A stretch of DNA of 64,000 bases from Solen grandis. Lineage: Eukaryota; Mollusca; Bivalvia; Adapedonta; Solenidae. The stretch lies in contig CM037792.1 of the NCBI GenBank assembly GCA_021229015.1, positions 38,652,544 to 38,716,543 on the forward strand, given 5' to 3'. Positions 44,135 to 55,680 of this stretch are shown one piece after another. Each line of letters starts with the position of its first letter. The first letter of the stretch is position 1. Below the pieces are notes generated by a model. That model made no database searches. It was not told the DNA's origin and worked only from the letters and a program-made list of their open reading frames with translations. The position numbers and the translations under genes were made by a program.

Positions 44135-44540
44135 AGAAAGTAATTCATCACCATACAAATGTCTAAACAATGCCAAACATTTTTTTCTCGTAGTAATTAA
44201 TTAGATAAATATAGGTTTTAAAATATATTTTTGAACAGTGACAATATTGATGTTAAAATATTTCCTCGGGTGTTAAACAAAAGGTCATAGACTGTTTCAT
44301 ACAAGAATGGTTTAGTTCTGTAGAACGCAGTGCTGTCTTAGAAGAATACAAATTATTTATAAATTATTTTGCTATGAACCATACTTAGATATATTATCTT
44401 TTGAGTGTCGCTATCATCTGACTTGACTACGAATTTCATTACATTCTTTAAGAATTCAGACAGGTCGTTTTGGTAATAATGCCGTGCCAAGAAACGAACG
44501 TTAGTGTACTTACTGAGACAAAAGAGATATTGAAGATATA

Positions 44541-45486
44541 CAGTGGAACCTCACTATTAAGGCCACGAATGGGACCGGCCACGAGTGGCCTTAATTTGAA
44601 ATTTGGCCTTAATAGTAAGGTTTCACAAAGTCAAAAGGGATTATGTCCCTTTGACACATCAACCCTACACTTGTGTGTTATGTGTGTGTTACGTGAGTTT
44701 TGTGTAATCAATTGATTATTCAAATAACTCATTAAATAAGCCATTTTAATATTTTTTTTATCTTTATTTAAATACAACAAAAGAAATATAAAATAAATAC
44801 AATAAAAATAACATGCAACAACACAAAAGCTGCAAAAGAAATCATATCATACATGTACATGTTTGCCCATTATCTCAGTAGGAATATTGACTAAATGTAG
44901 CTCAGATGTCCGTAATACTTTAATTATAGTATTAATTACCATCAGTTTGATTTCGATGTTGATAATGACGATGCATTGAAAACATAGCGTTATCAAACGC
45001 CCTTTGCTAAATTTATTGGACAAAAAGATACAAACATCATACACACCGCTTTTGATAAAGGGATTCATTAACGTCCCATTTTTCGAAACAAACTAACACC
45101 TGGACCTGTTGTCAGTTTGTTCTTTGTGTACTGCTAACAAAACAAAAGAAAGTGTCAAAATGTCAGGCGCGTGAAACACACAGACTAGTTTGCAAAATAC
45201 TGAGACTGGTTAACATAACTTACGACGGTATTTCACGTAACCAGTCAGATAAAAAATCGAAAGTGTTATCGCTCTTGGACAGGTGCCCGCTTTAGCTAGG
45301 TTCATTTTGCACTGTAAACACCGATCGGGACCGAAAATGGTGCCCGCATTTCGCAATAGCCAGGTGCCCACATTATTGAGTTTTGCGGGCAAATAAACAT
45401 ATAGCAAAGCGATCCGGACCGCGAAATTTGCCCGTAATTAGAAGTTGCCCGTATTATTGAGGTGCCCGCTAAGTGAGTTTCTACTG
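44541..45486. mobile_element. pogo/Tigger-like non-autonomous element, 946 bp
   Basis: The 5' end is CAGTGGAACCTCACTATTAA and the reverse complement of the 3' end is CAGTAGAAACTCACTTAGCG. TA lies on each side (44539-44540 and 45487-45488). CAGT-starting termini with a TA target are typical of the pogo branch of Tc1/mariner. No transposase frame is present. Confidence 0.65.
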
Positions 45487-45488
45487 TA

Positions 45489-46571
45489 TACCATTTTCTA
45501 TTTATATGTCCACTATATAACTACATTCGTGGTAGGTTTATTAATCCTCGTTTTTACAGAAGACCTTCTGTTCACAAATTAAATTACTCTTATCTTCGCA
45601 TGAAAAAACAACATTGAATAATTTGTCATTTTTTGTTAAAAAGGCATTTGCTATTAGAATCAATTATATTAACAATGTCAGTATTCTGTCATGATATGAT
45701 AGTTGTTTAATGTAGTTATGTACTACTCTCCTATTTATATTCATGTTAATATTAACATATATATATGCATAACTTTGTTCTCTCTCTCTCTCTTTGTGTT
45801 CACTCAGTCCACGTGTCACTGTTATTAAATTTACTGTGTATTGTATATAGCAAATGACGATGTACCTTGTACTGCACAAGTCGTAATATATATATATGTT
45901 CTGTTAAAAAAAAGTAATCTAAATATAGGTAAAAGCCCTTGCACATTGTTACTTCAAAGTACACGCCTGCAAATTAAACACTCAAGCCTGCCATCCAATC
46001 ATCGAAGCTCTTTAACTTTACAATTTAAATGATTATATGATACTGACTACATTCAATTTTAAAGTTTCAATGGCCATAACGGCCCGTTATAATAATTGCC
46101 TCTATGTGTACAGTATAGCGCTTCTGAAAAGAAAAAAAAAAGGCCAGCGCCGGACATCCACGTTTAAATTCAGGCCATTACTTTCAATTTATCAACTGGG
46201 GGGTTTTCAACTAGCAAGTCGACGTTTTTACGCGTTTGGCATTAACATACACGCATTTTAAGGCATGCGCGCCCAATACAGTCGTTAGGCCGTTTATTTT
46301 CACCCTGACTATTTGTGAAACACACAGTAATGAAGTGGAATAAAATAAGGGTTTTCATTGGTTATGATATACTTTGGTAAATTCCCATCGGTCATTGTAA
46401 AAAAAGTCAAAAGAAAAGAAAGGAGTTGCGGAAATGAGTTCTTTAGATCTGTTTGTTTTAAAAATAGAAGTTTTCTTCCCCTGCCCCGAATAGTAAGACA
46501 CTGCACCTTTTTAAGGTAAACTGAAAGAGTAGAACGCTAAAAAATAGGAAACACATAGATTTCGGAATTGA
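45489..46571. other. Intergenic, nothing recognised
   Basis: AT-rich with a (TC)n tract at 45780-45793 and (TA) runs. No family was recognised. Confidence 0.4.
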
Positions 46572-47030
46572 ATGTTCGAACCTGACAGATCCTATATTCA
46601 ACAAAAACGTAACATCCAGTTTCGTCGTGTACCCCGCGAAACGAAGTATAACGCGCAGATGTTTATGTTAGAAAAATGCTCATTACTAGGTGTTTATAGA
46701 GTATTTAAAACATCCTTAGAATATGAGGAATACTTGGATATATTGCCTAGATCGCTTAGATCATACTTATCAAAACTTCGTTCATCAGTTCTCCCTTTAC
46801 GCTAGTCCTATATAATATGCCGTCGCTTTGTGATATTTTCTTTCTTTGGCGAAGCTATCACAAAGCGACGATATATTCATAGGACTATCTTAACGCATTC
46901 AGACAGGTAGAAACAATAGGCCCAAAATTCCGCGCGAAGAACGGCATTGTATTTGTTGCAATCAATTTGATGTCGAAGACGAGTTTCATTTTGTTTGTGT
47001 ATGTACATGTACACTTTTTCAGGTATTAGA
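46572..47030 (+). pseudogene. LINE C-terminal fragment, split by a MITE
   Basis: 46572-46802 encodes ...LPRSLRSYLSKLRSSVLPLR. After the insertion at 46803-46888, reading resumes as IQTGRNNRPKIPREERHCIC then CNQFDVEDEFHFV. The RxxTGR...CxxC...EDEFHF pattern is the cysteine/histidine tail typical of non-LTR retrotransposon polyproteins. The final cysteine-proline segment is degraded, and no reverse transcriptase remains. Confidence 0.7.
46803..46888. mobile_element. MITE of about 86 bp inserted in the LINE
   Basis: Arms of 33 and 32 nt (TAGTCCTATATAATATGCCG ... and its inverse ending ATTCATAGGACTA) around a short loop. Flanked by CTTTACGC (46795-46802) and CTTAACGC (46889-46896), a probable 8-bp target duplication, the length used by hAT elements. 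Confidence 0.8.
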
Positions 47031-47573
47031 AAAAAATACTTTAAAAATATTTTATTACAAAACCATCTGTGATTAAATACTGTATTTTTTTTAAAATCAA
47101 ATAATAAGCATATACTGTCAAACTTGACAAGATATATTAAAGAAGCTATGATTCTTAGAAATTCAATAATAAATGATATATTTTAGTTCATCCTCCTTTA
47201 AAGGAACATTGTTTGAAATGTTTTGTTTTCTATTCTGTTACTTTGAACTCGTTATTTTACGTAAAAACATCATAAATATAATTTACTTTTCTGTATAACC
47301 AATAACTAGATACACATCTACATTCCTAGATTGAAAGTATTTATTTTGTTTGATCTGTGGTATTTCAAAGAGCTGCACTGACACAGGAAACAAACAACAA
47401 AATCTATTACATGTTAAACCATTCAGACACTAATCATCAAGCTGGTTACCACGACCGAGTATCTCTTTTAAAGATATTTCTTGTTTTTACTACATTGCAT
47501 ATAGACAAAGAATGAAAATTAAACTAGAGGAGAGATTTTCTCAAACTTTGCATGATTATAAAAAATAACACTA

Positions 47574-48025
47574 GAAACAAATTTATGGGAAATTTGGGGG
47601 GGGGGGGGGTCACCATTCTTCTTCTTTTTGAATTATCTGCCCCTGAAAGTGAGTTTTTGTCATTTTCAAGGGCAGATAACTCAAAATCAAGTCTATCGAT
47701 ACCTATTTTCTTTCACATTATTGTTTATTGTTTGTTGTTTCATTTCTAGACATTCAGCAAAGTTTAAAACAATTATATTCGATAGATTTTTCTCTATGCT
47801 TCAGCAAATAAACATACCGCGTTTTTCTTGAAAAAAAAAATTCCCGTATGCAACTATAAAATCTGTTGCATAGAACTTCTAAAACATTTACACATTGACA
47901 GGGAATATAGTACCAAACATATAATATTAAATGAGATGTTGCTAGCTCATAATATTGAGTTATCTGCCCTTGAAAATAAAAAACAGAAAAAACTCTTTTT
48001 TTCCCATAAATTTGTTTCTATTGTA
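47574..48025. mobile_element. Palindromic element with AGAAACAAATTTATGGGAAA ends
   Basis: Terminal AGAAACAAATTTATGGGAAA pairs with TTTCCCATAAATTTGTTTCT at the right. An inner TTATCTGCCCCTGAAA / TTTTCAAGGGCAGATAA stem and a third TTATCTGCCCTTGAAA are present. A poly(G) run lies at 47596-47609. Confidence 0.6.
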
Positions 48026-49129
48026 ATTCTCTATTATCATGAAAAGTTTAAGAAAATTCTAATGGCTAGTTTTAATTTTCCTTCTTTGTCTTATAGTTAA
48101 AACTGTATTGGGCGCGTATCCTTTAAGACACAACTCTAAATGTATTTTACGTTTTGGATACTCTCCATGTGGAGGTAAGGAAATGAGTTCTGGTAGTAGG
48201 CTATTATCCCCTGACACCAGCTCTATATTGTCTTTATCGGTTTCGATTGCAATCTTTGCTTTATTTGTCTAGTCTGTTTTCCAATCTGCAATGTATCGCT
48301 TTCCCAGGCAGTGTGTTCCATATGACTGAATGAGTACTTTCTATTGTCAAGGTGTGATCTATGTTTAAATTACTTTTTAGAATTCTACGACGTTACGCAC
48401 GGTGTTGCGTCTTTTTTGTTATACAGCCGGGCAGTTACAGTAATTGGTATTTTTTCTTCAATATATTAACGAATGTTTTATATTTTACCACACAGTAAAT
48501 AGTTAAAGATGTGCTTAAGGTAAAAAGTTACAGAAAAAAAAGCAGTATTTCCATTTATTTTAAAAAAAACGCTAAATTTATTTCATGATAAAACGATTTT
48601 TTGACATGTAATTTGTAACACACAACCTTTTCGTCGCTCGATTTGACTATTATATAAAAGAAAACTTAGGAATTTGCGGGATATTAATAAATAGTAGTTA
48701 ACGTCATTCATTGAGAAAGACGTCTACGTAATTTCGTTAATGTACGTGCAAATGTTCATTCAATATGGCGGTTTCACTGATGTAGGTACCTTGAAAAAAT
48801 ATCGTAATTTATTATTTATTTTATTATTTGCATTACAACAAATAAGAAAATGTAAGTGTTCCTGATAGTATTTATCGTTTGAAATCTTATAACCTCTATC
48901 ATATCTCCCCTACTTCCCCTGTAGCTTAAAGTCGGAAGTCGTTTCTCACGTTCTGATCAAGATCTGACACTTTTCTCACGTTCTGATCAAGATCTGACAC
49001 GTTTCTTACGTTCTGTCCAGGCTATCAACGGATGAAACGAGGACGCCGGGCACATTTGGGACACGTTTGTGCCCACCGTATAAATCAGTCTCAATAGCGC
49101 TGAAAGAACAGGGTTTTTAATGTTGTGAT
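48026..49129. other. Intergenic, nothing firm
   Basis: 48941-49015 carries a short triplicated ACGTTCTGATCAAGATCTGA motif. The minus strand of 48126-48420 has a broken frame that might be an old LINE remnant, but this is not supportable. Confidence 0.35.
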
Positions 49130-50410
49130 AATTCATTAATTTTGTATGTTAAAGTTGATTTATAAAGGAAGATCAAAGTTTCAAGCGATGCCAATAAACC
49201 CAATGTCATAATCCCGTTTTGACTTTCATAAACACGATTGTACAATAAGTGTATCGTCCCTATTACTTTCTTTCCTATAATTAATTAAGTTTAATGTAAT
49301 TTAATAAAAAAGAAGCAAATAAAAATACACCAAACGCTCAATTATAGATATGGCCATATATAAAAATACTAAGTACAAGTATAGCCCATGAATGCTTATA
49401 TAAAAGAGCCTAACAGTATGAAGGTAATACTTCATTACTGCAATGTACCAACTTAAAGGAAGTCAAAAATATCAGTTATGCACCAATTAATGGAAAAAGA
49501 CTTTGGCAAGCATAAAATATGAGAGTTTTGACAAATTGCCAATGCCCTTGGGTGGGTTTTAGACTCATAATTAAAGAAATATGTTTAATTCACATAGGCC
49601 AGCCCGCCAATCTCCACTGGCAAAACATTGCTAGGTGCTTTACTTTTATTCTTTTATTTATTACATTTTATTTATTTAATAATCTTTTACAGATATAGGT
49701 GAAATTATTCAGTTAGATTCGAAACCGCGGCCTGACCTTGCAACGCGCAGCAAATAATTACTGCGATAGAGATACATGAATGAATGTTATTGAATATACA
49801 AGATGTTAATATTTCAAATATGTGATATTGATGTTATTACAAGAATGTGTATGATAGTTATTTACAAATGAATGTGTATATTGATAGTTATTTACAAATG
49901 AATGTGTATATTGATAGTTATTTACAAATGAATGTGTATATTGATAGTTATTTACAAATGAATGTGTATATTGATAGTTATTTACAAATGAATGTTTATA
50001 TTGATAGTTATTTACAAATGAATGTGTATATTGATAGTATTACAATGAATTGTTATTGTATTATTACAAAGATGTGTTTATTGATATTATTACAATGAGT
50101 TATTAAGTTATACAAATGTTGTTTATGGTTTACAAATGAATGATTACAGCTTCATATAAATTTATCTCCTAATTAATTGCAATTGACTCGTTTGCACATT
50201 TTCTTGTTATTTTAGTTTATTGAACATGTTATTTCCAGTATAAATTCTTTGCGCATTTCAATTCAGTTTCGACTTCCATAATGCAACCGTATTTAAATAC
50301 AAGAATATATACCAGTAGGAGATAGAAAGAAAACAAAATTAAGAACTATATCTCCGCGGAGAAACTTCGATGTATAAATGTGTGCTACCATAGAACAAAG
50401 TTGTTAAAAA
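49130..50410. repeat. Old dispersed repeat D, copy 2, expanded by a minisatellite
   Basis: Homologous to 28570-29230 (TTTCAAGCGATGCCAATAAA, AACCGCGGCC, CAGTTTCGACTTCCATAATG, ATATCTCCGCG, GTGTGCTACCATAGAACAA). It is roughly twice as long because of inserted sequence, including the array at 49853-50040. Confidence 0.65.
49853..50040. repeat. 30-bp minisatellite, about 6 copies
   Basis: The unit is GATAGTTATTTACAAATGAA then TGTGTATATT. All units are nearly identical, so it is young or homogenised. The frame reading DSYLQMNVYI repeats is not a gene. Confidence 0.95.
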
Positions 50411-50637
50411 AAGACTCCAAAGTCAAACCAATCAATGTATCCTGAGATATCACGAATGCTTCTGGGCCTTCCACGGACCACCTTAAAGTTTTGTTACGGC
50501 CTATAACGTTCTGTTTCATCCCATTTTACTACGACCTTCTAGGTATCTCATCCGCACCGTGACTGCCGTGGCAGTTTAAAAATCTGGCATTCACAGGCGA
50601 TCACGGCAGCTTGCCCATCCAGTTCCCCCACGTTCTC

Positions 50638-50873
50638 TCTGAACCACACTCACTCAGCCCCTCACCACGTGGGTTCGAATCCCGGTAGGGTCATTCGGAT
50701 TTTCATGTGAGGAAGCCTTCCAGCTGGCTTGCGGTAGGTCGGTGGTTCCACCCGAATGCCTCCGTGCATTCGGGGTCTTCCTCCACCTGTAATTAGCTGG
50801 ACGTCACTATATGACTGAAATATGAAACTGAAATACTGTCGAAGCGACAGTAAACTCAAATAGTCAAGTCAAT
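50638..50873 (+). mobile_element. SINE-B, nearly full length
   Basis: Head remnant CTCAGCCCCTCACCACGTGG, B box GGTTCGAATCC, body GGAAGCCTTCCAGCTGGCTT, and tail GCGACAGTAAACTCAAATAG then TCAAGTCAA. Confidence 0.85.
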
Positions 50874-51177
50874 CTCTGGACCATCCCGTTTGGCCATGGC
50901 GGCTGGGAACGTGGTTGCCGTGGCCGCCGGGTACATAGGTAAACGTAATTTAAGAGATATGCGGTATTACGATATTTATCGGTACATTGTTGGGGCAAAA
51001 CCGTTATTTTACTTGCTTTATATATTTTTAATGTTATTCATTTTTTTCTACAAGGCGCCCCCTAGCGGAAAAAAGGATACTGAATTGAATTTAAAATTTG
51101 TACAGATCAAGTGATAATTTGTTCAAAATTGAATGAATTTAGCCTTTCGAATCAATCTGAAATTGTTTGCCCTTTGT

Positions 51178-51372
51178 AGAGGCGGAAGCCTAACAAAAAT
51201 GGGATTCACGTAAATCCTCATTTTGTAAATAACTTTCTTATACGAAGTTATCATTAAAAAAAAGTACGGTTGGAAGGCATTTAAAAAAAAAAACAAATTT
51301 TATAATCCACTTTTAGGTATCTACTTTCATTGAATAGCTTCAAGAAAATAAGGCTTTAAACCTCTATATTCT
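51178..51372 (+). repeat. Direct repeat E, left copy
   Basis: TTCACGTAAATCCTC, TTTCTTATACG and AGTACGGTTGGAAGGCATTT recur in the same order and strand at 55490-55680. A possible remnant of one larger element. Confidence 0.65.
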
Positions 51373-51562
51373 AGTGATCCCATTAGAACTGGCTACACCA
51401 TATCTCCTTTGTTTTAAGCATATATAACATAAGGGTACCGTCGCTGCGACTGTATATATGTCATATATGGAAACCTCCAGCTAATATTGAGCCTCAGATT
51501 TACCACATATCCTTACGTGAAATATTCTAGTGATCCCATTAGAACTGGCTACACCATATCTC
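51366..51562 (+). repeat. 41-bp exact direct repeat around a SINE-B fragment
   Basis: A 41-base sequence starting ATATTCTAGTGATCCCATTA occurs at 51366-51406 and identically at 51522-51562. A reverse-strand SINE-B tail piece (ACCGTCGCTGCGACTGTATA) at 51436-51490 lies between. Confidence 0.9.
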
Positions 51563-51799
51563 AGTCATTTTGTTCGCACATATATAAAACATGCTATGAT
51601 TTTATGCTGTATTGCAGAGGGGAAAATTCAGAAAATATCGTTGTTTCACAAGCAAAATTCTTCGGGACCCTTATTCACATACCTCTTGAGTCAATAATTT
51701 ATACATAAACTCTAGAAGTCCAATTTTCAAAGTGACGTTTAACTAAATTTAGATATTTTATTAACTATTACTGTATTTCTACAAATATAAAGGGAGTTA

Positions 51800-52530
51800 C
51801 TATTAGATATTTATGGAATATTATTCATGTAAATAGTACAACACACATACTTTAGAATACTTTATGAAAAATGACACGTGATTGCACGTATGCATACTTT
51901 ACTATGTTGCCTTATTGTATTTCTTTTCGACGGTTTCAAATAACCAATGTATAGTGCTATTACTATGCCAGCTATTAAGACCCAGGTTCTAACTACCAAA
52001 TGATAAATTACAGATGTAATGTACACGCAGATAGCCTTTTCGCAATTATTTTGAGTAGTCTATAGTGCTAAATGCTTTGTGCTTTCTCCCAGATAAGAAG
52101 TGCAAGAGTAAATGATTGTAAAATTCGTAGATTGTATATTTTGTAATTGTTTGCAGTTCTTAAAATTGCGAAGAGTTAAAACCATACGTTATTTACAAGT
52201 ATAATAACACTAGTCAAAAACAAGTTGCTACTAAGCACAAAACAGTAAGCATTATTAGAAGCTGGGAACAAAATGAAATTACATTTTGCTAGGGCCATTC
52301 TTAATGAAGGGAGATCACTATAACACTATCTGTGCAGAATGTAGGACGAAGCGTACCATTGCACATGCGTACCAAGATGAACCGAACCGTAGCAGTTTAT
52401 ATAGAACGAAACCTTCCACCAACAGGTCATAAAGGATAAGTGTCCAGAAAGAAAATTTATTGTGATACGACTGATTATTAATTTAGGTGCATATAAGTAT
52501 ACTTAATGTGAACTCACAATTCCAAGAAAT
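51800..52530 (+). repeat. Long inverted repeat F, left arm
   Basis: Pairs with 53850-54600. Shared landmarks in inverted order include GACGGTTTCAAAT, TATAGTGCTAAATG, AGAATGTA(A/G)GACGAAGCGTA and CACCAACAGGTCA. The arms are diverged (identity by eye well below 90%). Confidence 0.8.
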
Positions 52531-52652
52531 GTAAGATTTGGAACCAACTATAAGAAAAAAAGCTATTGTTCTACGATGCACAGTTTTTCTTGTTCACTCA
52601 CCTCAAAGTCCGTACATTTATTTTGTTTAATTCATTTTCATATTCACCCAAT

Positions 52653-52916
52653 AAAGCGCAATACATCAGTGGTAGAGTGTCCGCTTTGCATTTGGAAGGT
52701 CCGGGTTCGAATCCCAGCCGAGACGCTTTCCTCCGATGAACGCTTCAAACTAAGTTAATGAACATAATTTATACACTTGCTATCAGATGCAACTTTGCCT
52801 GGTATTCCATCAAATGGTGTTGCTATGGGAACTCGGAGTGCTCAGTACTGGGTCTACCCCGTATATCAGTGCTATACACTGAGCACGTAAAAATGTCCCT
52901 TCTCGTGCTGTCTCTT

Positions 52917-52950
<34 letters not shown>
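52653..52950 (+). mobile_element. tRNA-Ala-like SINE with poly(A) tail
   Basis: 52653-52730 resembles a degenerate tRNA: A box CAGTGGTAGAGTGTCC, anticodon loop TTTGCAT (TGC, alanine), B box GGTTCGAATCC, and a 6-bp acceptor pairing AAAGCG/CGCTTT. A non-tRNA body and about 30 A bases follow. It lies in the spacer of inverted repeat F. Confidence 0.65.
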
Positions 52951-53649
52951 AATCTTGGGTTATCCTTGACCGCAAGGTCTATGTATGGCCATAATAACCA
53001 GGAAATGATCGCTAGCCATTAGTATAAAATGAAAATATTATTATATCCATGTTTTTGTATTCCTTGATTTCCTTTACTTTCACCGTTCTTTGTCGTTTAA
53101 TCTTTAAAATATTTTTTTTACTTTACTTTCAGCTCTCTTTGAATCCCTTATATTTTTTAATTTTGTTTTATTTTCATGTTTCATGTTTTTCATATGGCTG
53201 ATTATGGTATCAATGTGTGTGTGTGTGTGTTTTAGATGTTTTAGCTATTATATGAGTTCGTATTAGTGCTGAAATATGTACTGTACAAATAAATGATAGT
53301 TCTGTCATGCCTTTTGCTTTTTCAATCAAAAAAAGTCTTATTCACCAAAAAAGGATTATTTCGCTATTATTTTATTCGAGATTGTTTTTCTACGTGTATT
53401 TACATTCCAAATAACAATAGACAGAAATGACAAAATAAAGAACTGATATAGCATTTAAATATATTTTCTACCCTTATCAAAATCATCTTTTATATTCCTT
53501 TATTATTACATTTTTCGATTATTTTTTCTTCGTCAAATTTTCTTCAATAATGCACTTTTGTTCATCATTTGTTATTACTTTCACAAATAAAAAAATATAG
53601 GCATTATTTCAGTCATATGTTTAAAATACCCCCCCCCCTTACCCTCTTT

Positions 53650-53735
53650 TACACTAGTTTCGGTAGTGGTTCGATCCTCGACCGCGCCATACCCAAGTCG
53701 TTAAATATGGTATTTGTAGCTTTCTGTGTGAGTGA
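53650..53735 (+). mobile_element. SINE-A head fragment
   Basis: GTAGTGGTTCGATCCTCGAC, CGCGCCATACCCAAGTCG and TATGGTATTTGTAGCTTTC match the B-box side of SINE-A. Confidence 0.5.
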
Positions 53736-53849
53736 ATAAGAAAAACTCTGCATGGGTATTTCCCCTGCTTAAAACTAAATTAATATTCAATCGTAGCACA
53801 ATATTGGCTATATTTTTTTTATATTAAAATTTGATTCTAAATTTAATAC

Positions 53850-54600
53850 TTATTGGATTTACAAATTCACAATAAATTGTTTTCCATACTCATTTGCATT
53901 TAAGTTTGTAATCAGTCGCATCTCAATAACTTTTCCTTTGGGACACTAATTCCTGATTGACCTGTTGGTGGTAGGCTTCGTCCTATAAACTGGCACGATT
54001 TTTCATGGTACGCATGCGCAAGCGTACGCTTCGTCTTACATTCTGCACTGAGAATGTTACACTCGTCAATCCTTATTAAGAACAGGCCCTAGAAAATGTA
54101 AATTTTCAAATGAGTTCCCAACTTCAATTTTGTTTAGTGTATAATGCTTACTGCTTAGTGCCTAGTGGCAACTTTTTTTTTGGCGAGTGTAATCATATTT
54201 TCATGTTTTTTTTATATCTTTGCATTTACGTAGGAGTCATTTTAAGACTGCAGTCAATTGCCATTAATATACAAATGTTTTAGACATATAATCTTGCACG
54301 ACATATAATCTTGCACTTCTTATTTAGTAGAAAGCAGAAAACATTTAGCACTATACATCCTTAAAGAAAAATGCGACAAGCTTATCTGCATGCATCTTCT
54401 CATTTGTAATGTATTATTTGGAATTTAACATGCTAGCATATGAGTAGCCAGTAAGCACAACACTTTAATCACTACAAACTTGTCATTTGAAACCGTCCAG
54501 CAGAACATACATGCATGCGCTTTTCATTTTTCATAAAACATTTGGAAGTAATATTTACATAAATAATCTTCCATAAATATCAGTGGGGTTTCATAGATTT
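53850..54600 (-). repeat. Long inverted repeat F, right arm
   Basis: Inverted copy of 51800-52530, with TACGCTTCGTCTTACATTCT, CATTTAGCACTATA and ATTTGAAACCGTCC as landmarks. A small local ACATATAATCTTGCAC duplication is at 54286-54318. Confidence 0.8.
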
Positions 54601-55489
54601 ATTTTGTATAAAAGATGAAAATGACTGTTTCAAATTTCAGAATCCTTAGTCTAAAATATAGATTCAGGATATTGACGAATAAGGGCTCTGGTCATTCTGT
54701 GAACATGTCGCGCTGGATAATATCCTTCGCACAGGCATTGTTATTGCTGTTGTGTTGGAAGACACTGTTACAGTCATAAATCGACATGCAACTAATTATA
54801 CGTCGAAGAAGACTCTGGCCTAGTTAGAACCACAGAATTACAGCTAGTCAGCTTAAAGGCTTCGTCATCTGAAAAGCCCGAGTGATAATTTCGGGCGCTG
54901 AAGAGATGTAAAATCAGCGACCTTACTTGCACAGGCATTTAGTGACAGATTATAAACAGGCACTTTAATAAATGTAAAATAATCACCTGTTTTCCGATTT
55001 AAAGACAAAATCAAGTAAAATTAAGTGAATTAATCAATTATTAGTAATTAAAGCTGATTAGCTTGACAATTTCTAATCATTTAGGCACAATAAAAAAACA
55101 AGGAACATAAACAAGTAATACGCATGTAAAGCGGACTTCAACCTCTGGATTAATAAGTTTAACAGAGCAGTTTCAAAGACCACAAGGAGGAAAAGAATAA
55201 AAGTAAAAAGTGAAAATATCTTTACGTTATCATTTAGATACCAAACATGTGACAATAAGTTTAGATATGAAAATTAGCTGTAAGAATCCTTCTGCTAGCT
55301 TTTATTTTATGTCTTAAAAGTTTTTACTAATTTTCCGATTTTTTGGTGTCGTTTGTCCGTATCTATACAACTGATCATGTTTTTCTTGAAACTGTACCTT
55401 ACATATTTCATGTATGTTTGTCTTGAAAACATTTGCAACAATCAGAACAGGTTTTTATAAGATTTACTATAAATCATATAAGTTTCTTA
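54601..55489. other. Intergenic, nothing recognised
   Basis: AT-rich. No gene, RNA or repeat family that I can support. Confidence 0.4.
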
Positions 55490-55680
55490 AGAGGCAAAAG
55501 TCTAACGACAGGGGTTCACGTAAATCCTCCCTTTGTTAATATCTTTCTTATACGGCATCATAATTTAAAAAACCTAAGTACGGTTGGAAAGGCATTTAAT
55601 TATAGAACATTTAAACACTTTACGTATCCAATCACTTTGAAAAGTTGTCAAGATATTGAAGCTTCAACCTCTAGAAAACG
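55490..55680 (+). repeat. Direct repeat E, right copy
   Basis: Same order of landmarks as 51178-51372 (TTCACGTAAATCCTC, TTTCTTATACGG, AGTACGGTTGGAAAGGCATT, TTCAACCTCTA). It is followed by an A-rich (CAAAA)n tract to 55735. Confidence 0.65.

Noticed and set aside
48126..48420. A possible minus-strand LINE remnant
   Set aside because: Stops in every frame and only a vague resemblance to retrotransposon C-termini.
49847..50098. An 83-residue frame with DSYLQMNVYI repeats
   Set aside because: A 30-bp minisatellite inside a non-coding dispersed repeat; no start context or neighbours support a gene.
50890..51114. A GC-rich possible first exon (MAMAAGNVVAVAAGYIG) with a GTAAAC donor
   Set aside because: It directly follows a SINE-B tail, no continuing exon was found, and the sequence has no recognisable family.
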